Shown here piece by piece: positions 5,794-13,600 of a DNA stretch of 16,202 nucleotides (its first letter is position 1; each line of letters opens with the position of its first letter). The translations under genes were made by a program, and so were the position numbers. The notes under the pieces were generated by a model. It was not told where the DNA came from. It made no database searches and worked only from the letters and a program-made list of their open reading frames with translations. The DNA is taken from positions 1-16,202 of the forward strand of contig JAIYAJ010000107.1 of assembly GCA_027489105.1 (NCBI GenBank), given 5' to 3'. Origin of the DNA: Zymomonas sp. (GTDB lineage Bacteria > Pseudomonadota > Alphaproteobacteria > Sphingomonadales > Sphingomonadaceae).

Positions 5794-6696
5794 ATGACCA
5801 AGACCTTCAACGCGCCCATGCAGGGCCGCCTATTTGACCGCTTGGACAGCCCGATGACCGGGAAGGTCCGCGGCGAGCGTAGCGTCATGGACTTCCCGCT
5901 TTTCGCATTATCCAAGAAGCCGCAGATGGAAGAGATCCACTACGAATTTGGCGATGTGAAGATTCAGATCAAGCCGAGCTCGATGGGTATAGCGACCATG
6001 TGGGACAAGGAGATCTTGATCTACGTCTCGTCTGTCATCGCCAACCGGATGCAAGACGTTGGGGAGTCTAGCCGAGAGGTTAAGTTCAACACGCATGACT
6101 TCTTTCGCGTGACCGGGGTGAGCCGTCCATCGAAGAGAGATTACGAGCGCTTCTCAGACGCACTTGCGCGGCTTCAAGGTACCCAGATCCAAACTAATAT
6201 TGAGACCGGCAATCGCGGAACGCGGGGATATTTCTCTTGGTTCTCGGAAGCTCACTCTGAAACCCGCCGCCTACCCGATGGGACCGTACAGCTTGAGTCG
6301 GTTCGGGTGATGATTTGCGACTGGCTGGCTAGAGCTATCACCTACGATAATCGAATGTACAATTACCATTCTGACTACTTCAAACTGGGTTCTATCGAGC
6401 GTCGCATCTATGAGTTGGCCCATTGCTACAGTGACAGCGGCGACTATGAAGTGCCGCTCGAATTTCTTGCGTCGAAAATCGGTTCACAAGCGGGGATGGC
6501 GAAGTTTCGCCAACAACTGAAGAAGGTCGAGAGCGAAGACCGGCTGCCCGAGTATGAAATCGCGGTTCACGACGTGCTGTCAGACGAAAGGGTCGAAGAC
6601 GCGCGCGGCCGCAAAATCAGGAAGCAGCAGACAATGGTGGTGCTACGGCAGCGCCAGCAGAAGCGTAAACCGCGCGCGCAACTCGCCGCGGCCTGA
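5794..6696 (+). CDS. repA: RPA-family replication initiator protein A
   Basis: The 300-aa protein belongs to the replication initiator protein A (RPA) family found on alphaproteobacterial and sphingomonad plasmids. Characteristic stretches include RSVMDFPLFALSKKP (29-43), MWDKEILIYVSSVI (69-82), VKFNTHDFFRVTG (96-108), YERFSDALARLQGTQIQTNI (117-136), and FKLGSIERRIYELAHCYS (196-213). The layout suggests two winged-helix domains that bind iterons and DNA, with a strongly basic tail (RKIRKQQ to RKPRAQ). The ATG is preceded by GAGG about seven bases upstream. The gene follows repC on the same strand with a 177-bp gap holding an inverted iteron pair, a typical autoregulation layout. The gene ends 17 bp before the convergent transglycosylase gene, with no obvious terminator between. 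Having RPA and RepC side by side is unusual. Confidence 0.85.
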   Translation: MTKTFNAPMQGRLFDRLDSPMTGKVRGERSVMDFPLFALSKKPQMEEIHYEFGDVKIQIKPSSMGIATMWDKEILIYVSSVIANRMQDVGESSREVKFNTHDFFRVTGVSRPSKRDYERFSDALARLQGTQIQTNIETGNRGTRGYFSWFSEAHSETRRLPDGTVQLESVRVMICDWLARAITYDNRMYNYHSDYFKLGSIERRIYELAHCYSDSGDYEVPLEFLASKIGSQAGMAKFRQQLKKVESEDRLPEYEIAVHDVLSDERVEDARGRKIRKQQTMVVLRQRQQKRKPRAQLAAA

Positions 6697-6713
6697 TCCA
6701 ATTCCGTCGCCAG

Positions 6714-7604
6714 TCAGAAGCTGAAAACAGCCGCTTCCCGGTCCCGAGCAGGGACGGAACGAGCAGCCGATTGAATCGGTCCAGTCACGCTCAACCGCGA
6801 CCAGTTCGCCAGAATGGAGCTGACATAGGCCTGAGTTTCTGGAATTTTCGGAACGGCTGTTTTTACCCGACCTGGACCGGCGTTATAGGCGGCCAGTGCC
6901 AAATGGACTTGCCCGTAGCGATCAAGCTGTTGGCGAAGATAGCGGGCGCCGCCGCGCAGGTTTTGGACAACGTCATAGCGGTTCACACCGAGGCCATAGG
7001 CGGTGCCCGGCATGAGCTGGGAGAGCCCGAAAGCGTTTGCCGAGGAGACGGCGAGTGGATTGTACCTGCTCTCTCGCATGATGACCGCGTCGAAGAGCCC
7101 GATGGGAATCCCATGTTCACAGGCGATGGCGCTCATCATGGAATAGTAGCTCGCCCGCCGAACCTCGGCTGCGTAGCCAAGTAAGCCAGAGGGCATGTAC
7201 GGCGCCGGAGCGCAGCCAGGCGTGAAAGGGATCGTCGGAAAGGTCCCGCTCGCGCGCATCCAAGTCGGCACCGCGATCGAGGAAACCGGCGCGACTGCGG
7301 AGACGAGCGTCCGCTGCGGTTGCGCCGGTTCTGCGCCGGGCGCGGCGAAGCGCTGAGCCATCTGAAACTCGACATACTGACGGCTGAGATCATGGACGCG
7401 GAAGGCGTTGAGCATCGCCTCAGACGGAGCGGCCTCCAAATTTGGGTCGACCTCACCAGGATCGGCAAAATTAGACGGTGACAGCGTCATCGAGGCAGAT
7501 CCGAGTGGGATGAGCTGAACTTCCCGCGGTCCCCGGTTTTGCGCGGCCGCTGGCGCAGCACAGACACTCAGGAGGACAGCAAGCAAGTAGATCGAGCGAA
7601 CCAT
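6714..7604 (-). CDS. Lytic transglycosylase (VirB1-like)
   Basis: A 296-aa exported peptidoglycan hydrolase with a C-terminal SLT domain at about residues 160-275. Visible motifs are MRESRYNP with catalytic Glu178, GLSQLMPGT (193-201) and AAYNAGPGRV (238-247), all intact. Residues 1-21 form a signal peptide (hydrophobic core YLLAVLLSV, cleavage near APAAA/Q). Residues 22-140 are a proline- and alanine-rich region without a known domain. Such enzymes open gaps in the cell wall for the type IV secretion channel. The ATG at 7604 has a GGAG ribosome site. It points left, convergent with the RPA gene and divergent from the nuclease-like gene at 7714. In F, a comparable gene lies near oriT on the leading side, so its position here may mark the boundary of the leading region (inference). 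Confidence 0.9.
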   Translation of the reverse strand: MVRSIYLLAVLLSVCAAPAAAQNRGPREVQLIPLGSASMTLSPSNFADPGEVDPNLEAAPSEAMLNAFRVHDLSRQYVEFQMAQRFAAPGAEPAQPQRTLVSAVAPVSSIAVPTWMRASGTFPTIPFTPGCAPAPYMPSGLLGYAAEVRRASYYSMMSAIACEHGIPIGLFDAVIMRESRYNPLAVSSANAFGLSQLMPGTAYGLGVNRYDVVQNLRGGARYLRQQLDRYGQVHLALAAYNAGPGRVKTAVPKIPETQAYVSSILANWSRLSVTGPIQSAARSVPARDREAAVFSF

Positions 7605-7713
7605 TTCGGCTCTCCAAGGACTGTTTCATAGAGTGGAGGGCGTGTGGGCAAAGCTTGTCAAGGAAAGCAAAGGCAGAGACACTTTTTGGGACGCCGATTT
7701 GGAGGTCGGACCG

Positions 7714-9000
7714 ATGTGGCTTATAGACCGCGACACCCAAGGACTTGACGGATCCAGGATCCCATTGCCACCGATCGTGCGGGAAGCATTGGTCCGTTGG
7801 TATGTTGGGGACGGCACCCACCATGACGAAAGCGCTGGCATCAGCCTGGTGCAGCAGGCCCGCATCGGCATGAAATGGATCGCGTGCGATTGCCTCGGCC
7901 GCGACAAAGCACCCCCCATTTTAACACCCGCCTACCTTTCGGAGGCCGAAACCTACTATCTCCGGCGGCTCACCCAGCGTCCCGAGCACAGCGAAGATTG
8001 CCCCTTTTTCCGCGACCAAGCTACCAACCGGATCACCGAGGTACGATCCCGCGCCACCGCAAACGACCCTCCGGCGGGTTTCTTTTCCGTATTGAAGCCT
8101 GCGCCGGAGAACCTCTCGAAACGGCCCGAGGGCGACGCCACAGACGATCGCACCCGCAATGCATCGACGCCGCGTCTGGCGCGTCTACTTTGGCGTCTGT
8201 TGGATACCAGCGGAGTGAACGTGATCGCACCGCTTTCGGCGTGCCGGGAATGGTCGATCCGCGAGAACTTTGCGGCGATCGGCCGCGCGACGGCGAAGAT
8301 AGAAATCGCTCCGGGGATCGAGCTGGCTCGCGCCTTTTGGACCCATCATAGGCCGCTGGCAGCAAAGGCGGTTTATGCAACGCTCCGACGCCTTAGCAAC
8401 GACTGGCCTTCAGAACACGAACCGCAGGGCTTCGTGCTGCTTTATTCCAAAGGGCATAAGGCTACCGAGATCTACCTTTCGAACGGCGAAAGAGTTTCAG
8501 TGGCGAACCGGGTGCAGTCTCCGGCCGTGCGCGGCCACCCGGTGTATGGGCCATTTCTGACCATGATTGTGGTGGGGAAATATCCTGAAGCGCGCGGGTA
8601 CTCGCCTCTCCGTGCCTATGCGCAGCCGATCTACAATGGCCGGTTATTCGTGCCCGTCGACTCCCAGCTAGAACGAGACGCGCTGCGCGATATCCTCGAG
8701 GCACAGTTGATTCTGCATCGGCGAGACGTCGATCTGGCGATCAGGAAGCCGATCTTCGACAGCCAGACTCCCGAAGGAAACTGTCGTCCGGATTTCATCT
8801 TGGAAGCCCGATCCAGGCGAACCGGCGAAATCAAGACGATCGTCCTGGAAGTGATGGGATTTGAGGATGATGCGTACCGCGCATCAAAAAGCGTGACTCA
8901 TCCCAGAATGTCTCACCTGGGCACGCTTCTCAAACTGACGGCAAGGGAAGTCGAGGCGGGAAATGGAGCGCAATATGTTCTGCAGGCATTGACCTTGTAA
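7714..9000 (+). CDS. DUF1173-like protein with Cys/His motif and PD-(D/E)XK-like C-terminus
   Basis: The 428-aa protein has an N-terminal metal-binding pattern, C58-x-C60 followed by H92-x3-C96 (in RPEHSEDCPFF). Its C-terminal domain contains RPDFIL (Asp360) and IVLEVMGF (Glu379), the acidic spacing of PD-(D/E)XK nucleases, though the usual Lys is absent. This combination and the length recall DUF1173 proteins of conjugative plasmids and integrative elements, whose function is unknown. I prefer ATG 7714, which follows GGAGGT by seven bases; a GTG at 7633 would add 27 residues but has no good ribosome site and would leave only 28 bp between divergent start codons. The gene converges on the small membrane-protein gene after 13 bp. 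A nuclease role is inferred, not shown. Confidence 0.75.
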   Translation: MWLIDRDTQGLDGSRIPLPPIVREALVRWYVGDGTHHDESAGISLVQQARIGMKWIACDCLGRDKAPPILTPAYLSEAETYYLRRLTQRPEHSEDCPFFRDQATNRITEVRSRATANDPPAGFFSVLKPAPENLSKRPEGDATDDRTRNASTPRLARLLWRLLDTSGVNVIAPLSACREWSIRENFAAIGRATAKIEIAPGIELARAFWTHHRPLAAKAVYATLRRLSNDWPSEHEPQGFVLLYSKGHKATEIYLSNGERVSVANRVQSPAVRGHPVYGPFLTMIVVGKYPEARGYSPLRAYAQPIYNGRLFVPVDSQLERDALRDILEAQLILHRRDVDLAIRKPIFDSQTPEGNCRPDFILEARSRRTGEIKTIVLEVMGFEDDAYRASKSVTHPRMSHLGTLLKLTAREVEAGNGAQYVLQALTL

Positions 9001-9013
9001 ATAACCGTTGGGC

Positions 9014-9283
9014 TCACGTCCAGGACATAGACGCAGCAAAGTAGCAGACGATGCCAAGTGTCACTGGCGTCGAGAGCAGATATAGCTTCTGCCAGCGCCA
9101 CCATAACTTTGGCAGGAAGAGGACGGCGCCCTTCACCGTCCCGGCATCAGCCCAGGCTCGATCTCTCCAAAGTCCATGCAACGCGAACGAGACTGACAGC
9201 GCCATGGCGATCGCACAGCAAAGGCCTGCCGCGAGATAGATGGCGATCCAGTTGCTGATCTCGAGCGGGGAAAGCTGGTTCAC
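9014..9283 (-). CDS. Small two-TM membrane protein
   Basis: An 89-aa protein with two hydrophobic helices, at about residues 11-35 (NWIAIYLAAGLCCAIAMALS onward) and 67-85 (LYLLSTPVTLGIVCYFAAS). Between them is a polar loop rich in Trp, Arg and Lys (LWRDRAWADAG, PKLWWRWQK). No family is recognised. Both ends are likely on the same side of the inner membrane. The start is GTG at 9283 with GAGG six bases upstream; an overlapping ATG four bases earlier is in another frame. It is the only leftward gene among the right-hand block and is convergent with the gene ending at 9000. It might be an entry-exclusion or mating-related membrane protein, but nothing in the sequence proves this. Confidence 0.6.
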   Translation of the reverse strand: MNQLSPLEISNWIAIYLAAGLCCAIAMALSVSFALHGLWRDRAWADAGTVKGAVLFLPKLWWRWQKLYLLSTPVTLGIVCYFAASMSWT

Positions 9284-9344
9284 ACATACCTCGAAACTTG
9301 TGCTCCTGGGTTCAACAGGCGCGTCATGGTCACAGTTCCGAAAC

Positions 9345-9350
9345 TATAAT
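9345..9350 (+). promoter_or_regulatory. Possible -10 element TATAAT
   Basis: A perfect TATAAT hexamer in the 208-bp gap between the leftward membrane-protein gene and the rightward 83-aa gene. No good -35 hexamer is found 16-18 bp upstream, so it is weak evidence for a promoter of the 83-aa/Toprim pair. The same gap carries a pure-purine tract and a hairpin downstream. Confidence 0.25.
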
Positions 9351-9383
9351 CAAGCGATCTTAGCGCGCGGTAAAAGCATGGGC

Positions 9384-9409
9384 GGAGAGGGGAGAGGGGA
9401 AGGGAAGAG
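9384..9409 (+). repeat. Purine tract 1 (26 nt of G/A)
   Basis: An uninterrupted run of G and A on the plus strand, upstream of the 83-aa gene. It is followed by a perfect hairpin GGAGCGG/CCGCTCC (9447-9464). Similar tracts precede the next large genes at 10574-10597 and 14898-14922. Confidence 0.6.
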
Positions 9410-9446
9410 CGCTCGGGATGTGGTGCCTCACAGCCTTGGCGGAAAA

Positions 9447-9464
9447 GGAGCGGAAAGCCGCTCC
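9447..9464 (+). other. Hairpin GGAGCGG/CCGCTCC in the leader of the 83-aa gene
   Basis: Perfect 7-bp stem with a 4-nt AAAG loop, ending 27 bp before the ATG at 9492. No T run follows, so it is not a classic terminator. As RNA it could shape translation or stability of the leader. Confidence 0.4.
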
Positions 9465-9491
9465 ATACCTCACTCCCGAAAGTCGCAAGCC

Positions 9492-9743
9492 ATGCCAAGT
9501 ATCCTCTTGTACATTCGCGAGCCAGGACGGCCCGACATAGCTGAGAAGTACCGTAGCCGCGGTGCCGCGCGCGAGGCGTTGTTCGACTATGTGAAGGAAA
9601 ACTGGCGCTTCGATGATGTGCGCTGCCCGACCGACGTGGCCAAAGCGATAGAGATCTTCTTCGCGCGCTCACCCGCCAACTACGTCATTGCTGAAATTGA
9701 GGGAGGGCCTGCGGATGCCTCCGACTTGCGGGGAGACTCTTGA
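9492..9743 (+). CDS. Hypothetical 83-aa protein
   Basis: A small protein starting MPSILLYIREPGRPDIAEKY, followed by a helix-like stretch and ending in an acidic tail. I recognise no family. The central part (SRGAAREALFDYVKENW) looks like an amphipathic helix. The chosen ATG lacks a strong ribosome site; the reading frame stays open upstream (ATG at 9378), but that part is translated from the purine tract and hairpin and looks non-coding. The stop TGA (9741-9743) shares one base with the ATG of the Toprim gene, implying translational coupling and a shared job. Soluble, no membrane segment, no cysteine pair for metal binding. Confidence 0.6.
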   Translation: MPSILLYIREPGRPDIAEKYRSRGAAREALFDYVKENWRFDDVRCPTDVAKAIEIFFARSPANYVIAEIEGGPADASDLRGDS

Positions 9744-10600
9744 TGACGCTCATCGCCAAGGCACCGCGGCAGGAGCTTGTCGACTTGGTAGCGGCACTGG
9801 GAGGACGATGGACTGGGTATGTCGCCATGTGCCGGTGCCCCGCGCACCAGGACCGCAACCCGAGCCTGTCCCTCCGGCAAGGGGACCGCGACATCCTAGT
9901 GACCTGCTTTGCAGGCTGCGCGAGCGAGGACGTGCTTCGGGAACTGGCACGGGTCCGCGTGACCGGGGGCAATCCTATGCCGGCCCGCCAAGTGACCGGC
10001 ACAGCAAATGTGGAGAAGATCTGGAACGAGGCAGGCCCTGTCGAGGGGACGCTGGCTGAACGCTATCTGCGGCGGCGAGGGCTGCCCCCAACGCTGGCAG
10101 ACCTGCGCTTCCACCCGCGCTGCCCGCACAACCCCAAGCCTTTCACTGTCTATAAGCCGGCGCTTCTCGTCGGCGTGCGAGAGGCAAACAGGCTTGTCGC
10201 GATCCAGAGGATCTTCCTCGATCCAGAGACGGCCTGGTACACTGAAAAGGTGACGCTCGGCCGATTGAACGCCGGCGTTTGGCAAGGCGGCGGGTACGCC
10301 GACACGATTGCCTGGGCTGAGGGTATGGAGACGGCCGCCAGCTATTTCCAGCTCAAGGGCATCCCCTGCTGGTCGCCGCTGGGCGCTCGACGGTTCAATC
10401 TGGCCCATCTTCCAGACAGCGTGACGACCCTTGTGCTTGCCGGAGATCCCGACGCCGAAGGGCGCCGCGCCGTGACCAAGGCGATCCAGCGCTATGTCAC
10501 GGGGACGCGGATCGTTCGCGTGGACTATCCGCCCAAGGGCGCTTCCGATTGGGCCGATGTGCTCCAGGGCCGCGAGAGAGGAGGGGGAGGGGAGAGGTGA
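9743..10600 (+). CDS. CHC2-zinc-finger/Toprim DNA-primase-like protein
   Basis: The 285-aa protein combines a primase-type zinc motif with a Toprim domain. The N-terminus has C30-x-C32-x2-H35 and C55-x3-C59 (CFAGC), as in CHC2 fingers. The C-terminal Toprim domain has the acidic AEGMETA (Glu193, Glu196) and the GDPDAEG motif (Asp235, Asp237). Between them, segments such as ERYLRRRGLP and KVTLGRLNAGVWQ fit the linker of DUF7146/Toprim proteins on mobile elements. It probably acts on DNA, perhaps as a primase or nuclease on transferred single strands; no polymerase core beyond Toprim was seen. ATG 9743 has GGGGAG upstream and overlaps the stop of the 83-aa gene. Its last codons (RERGGGGER) are read from a pure-purine tract. 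Confidence 0.82.
   Translation: MTLIAKAPRQELVDLVAALGGRWTGYVAMCRCPAHQDRNPSLSLRQGDRDILVTCFAGCASEDVLRELARVRVTGGNPMPARQVTGTANVEKIWNEAGPVEGTLAERYLRRRGLPPTLADLRFHPRCPHNPKPFTVYKPALLVGVREANRLVAIQRIFLDPETAWYTEKVTLGRLNAGVWQGGGYADTIAWAEGMETAASYFQLKGIPCWSPLGARRFNLAHLPDSVTTLVLAGDPDAEGRRAVTKAIQRYVTGTRIVRVDYPPKGASDWADVLQGRERGGGGER
10574..10597 (+). repeat. Purine tract 2 (24 nt of G/A)
   Basis: An uninterrupted G/A run that forms the last eight sense codons of the Toprim gene and ends exactly 39 nt before the ATG of the next gene (10637). Tract 3 has the same 39-nt distance to its gene. An imperfect CTGCGCG/CGCGGCAG stem follows at 10603-10621. Confidence 0.6.
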
Positions 10601-10636
10601 GGCTGCGCGTGGGCGCGGCAGAACCAGGAGATCCCC

Positions 10637-13600
10637 ATGCTCGATCTGATCGACCTCGCCGTGCGTCCGCCGGCAGATGCGGCCGCGTCGATTGCGGACC
10701 AGCTTGCAGCCGGCGGAAAAATCACCCGCAAGCAACTCAACGCCGCGATGACGGAGGCCCTGGGCGGCACTGACGCCGAAGGATATTGGACGCAGCGCGA
10801 CAGCTTCGAGGCACTCGAGCGGGCATTGAGCCTCTATCTTCAGCGGCGTCCCTACCCGCTGATGCAGTTCAGCGACGTGCTGCAGACCGTGGAGCTGATG
10901 CAGCGCCTGCCCACGCAGACCGTGCGGAGCGAGGAGCAGCTGCAGTTCCAGCAATTCTCAACGCCGGCTGACATTGGGGCGATCGCCGTGCTGATGGCGG
11001 CCATCGAGCCGAGCGACATCGTGCTGGAGCCAAGTGCCGGCAACGGTCTTCTGGTAGCTCAGGCTTCGGAATGCGCGGAGCTTCAGCTGAACGAGATCGA
11101 TCCGATCCGTCGAGCGGGGCTGGCGCGCAGCTTCCCCGGTGCCACCATTACCGGGGACGACGGTGCCATGCTGGTGACGCAACATGCGACACTGGCCCGG
11201 CCAAGCGTGGTGCTGATGAATCCCCCGTTCTCGCGCAGCCTCGGCCGCGGTGCCGATGATCTGGCAGCGGCGCGGCATCTCATGGCCGCACTTCGCCGGG
11301 TTCGCGCTGGGGGACGTGTCGTGGCGATCATGCCAGACTGGTTCACCAACAGCGCTCGGATGCGCGAAGCCTATGCGAAGGTGCTGGCGGGTGCCACAGT
11401 GCAAGCCTCCCTCCGGTTCGAGAGCTGCTATCGCAAGCACGGGACCGATGTCGCGGTTCGGCTCTATGTCATCGACAAGGTGCCGGAGAAGGTCGAGGCG
11501 GTGACGATTCAGCGGTCGAGCGTCGCCGAGTTTCTGGATGTTCTCGCGGTGCCGGCACGGGCGAAACTGAAGGAGGAGGCGGCGCGCACCCCGATCGCAG
11601 TTGTCCGGCCCTCGCTGTTTGGCGCGAGCCGCACCGCGAGGCCGGCGGCGGTTCGCAAGGTCGAGGTGGCAAAGCCCAATGCGGTGCTACCCGTCACCTA
11701 CCGCCAGCTGCAGGAGCCCGCGCCGCTCGGTGAACAGGTCGGGATCTATCTCCCCTATCGCCCAAGCCGGATCGTCTTCGACACGGCGGGGGAGCACCCG
11801 ACGCCGCTGGTGGAATCCGTGGCGATGGCGTCGATCGCTATGCCGATCCCGAACCATGTGCCGCTTCTCCCGCAACGCATCGTCGAAGAACGGCGCCTAT
11901 CGTCGTCGCAGCTCGAAACCGTCGTCTATGCGGGTCATGCTTGGGGACATTACCTCCCAGGGAAATGCAAGCCCGCGAAGAACGGCGTAGCGCTCGTCCT
12001 GGATGAGGAAGGCCGTCAGTACCGGATGGGCTTCTTCCTTGGCGACGGCACCGGCGCCGGCAAGGGCCGCCAGGGCGCAGCGTGTATCCTCGATCAATGG
12101 CTGCGCGGTATCCGGCGGCACATCTGGGTGACGAAGAACGAGCCGTTGCTGGAAGATGCAAGGCGGGATTGGACCGCGCTGGGCGGCCTGTCCGGCGATG
12201 TGCAGCCTATCTCGAACTGGAAGATCGATGAGAAGATCTCGCTGCCCGAAGGCGTGCTGTTCGTCACCTATCCGACGCTGCGATCAAGCCGGAGCGAAGC
12301 AGATCGCCTGAGCCAGATACTGGAATGGGCCGGTGAAGACTTCGACGGTGTTATACTCTTCGACGAGGCGCATGAGATGGGTGGCGTCGCGGGCGGCGAG
12401 GGAGCCCTCGGCCCGAAGGCCGGCTCGCAACAGGGCATCTGCGGCGTGCTTCTGCAGAACCATTTGCCCGACGCGCGGGTGCTCTATGCTTCTGCGACGG
12501 GCGCATCCGACATCAACAATCTGGCCTATGCCGTCCGTCTCGGCCTCTGGGGACCGGAGACCGCCTTCGCGACGCGCGAGGAGTTCATCGCGAGCATCCG
12601 GCTCGGTGGGATTGCGGCGATGGAGCTGGTCGCCCGCGACCTGAAAGCGCTGGGCATATATATCGCCCGCGCGCTCAGCTTCGCTGGCGTCGAATATGAA
12701 GTGCTGCGCCACAGCCTGACGCCGGCGCAGATCGAGATCTACGACACCTATTCCAAAGCCTGGTCGGTGATCCATCGCAACATGGAACATGCACTCGAGG
12801 CGACCAATGTCGTCGACGGCTTCCGAGGCGGGACGCTCAACAGCGGCGCAATGGCGGCGGCGCGCTCGCGGTTTGAATCCTCCAAGCAGCGCTTCTTCGG
12901 GCAAGTTCTGCTGAGCATGAAAATGCCGTCGGTGATCCCCGAGACGGAGCGGCACCTGGCCGAGGGGCAATCGGTTGTGTTCCAGCTGGTGACGACGGCC
13001 GAGGCCCTGCTCGATCGCCGCCTCGCGCAGATGACGGCCGAGGAACGCGCGGACATCACGCTCGATCTGTCACCGACTCAAATCTGCGTCGACTATCTCA
13101 ATCGGGCGTTCCCGACCGCGCAAATGGAAGAATACAGCGACGCTAACGGCAATGCCTTTTCGCGCCCGATGTACGACGGAGACGGCAACCCGGTCCACAA
13201 TCCCGTAGCGATCGCAGCGCGCGACAACCTGATCGAGCATATCTGCGCGCTTCCGCCCATCAAGACTGGCCTGGATGCGCTGATCGATCACTTCGGCACC
13301 GATCGCGTGGCCGAGGTTACGGGACGGACGAAGCGGCTCGTGACCACCTCTGATGGGCGGCAGCTGGTGGAAACCCGCTCGGCCCGCATGAACCAGGTTG
13401 AAGCGGCTGCCTTCATGGAACGTCGCAAGCGGATACTGCTATTTTCCGATGCCGGCGGCACGGGGCGCTCGTATCACGCGAGCCTCGAGGCCGTGAACCA
13501 GGAGCAGCGCGTCCACTTCCTCCTCGAGCCGGGATGGCGCGCGGATCGCGCGATCCAGGGGCTCGGCCGCACACACCGCACCCATCAGGCGAATACGCCG

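Noticed and set aside
9470..9489. CCCGAAAG near 9474, resembling the iteron core
   Set aside because: Only the central eight bases match; the following GCACGAG half is not conserved and it lies far from the replicon.
9378..9491. Upstream extension of the 83-aa protein from ATG 9378
   Set aside because: The added stretch is translated from a purine tract and a hairpin and gives a low-complexity Gly/Ser/Lys sequence.
9896..10954. 352-aa minus-strand open frame opposite the Toprim and helicase genes
   Set aside because: It overlaps two genes with clear catalytic motifs on the other strand and shows no domain; typical G+C shadow frame.
12284..12970. 228-aa minus-strand open frame inside the helicase gene
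   Set aside because: Antisense to the DEAH region of the helicase; its sequence has no recognisable motif.
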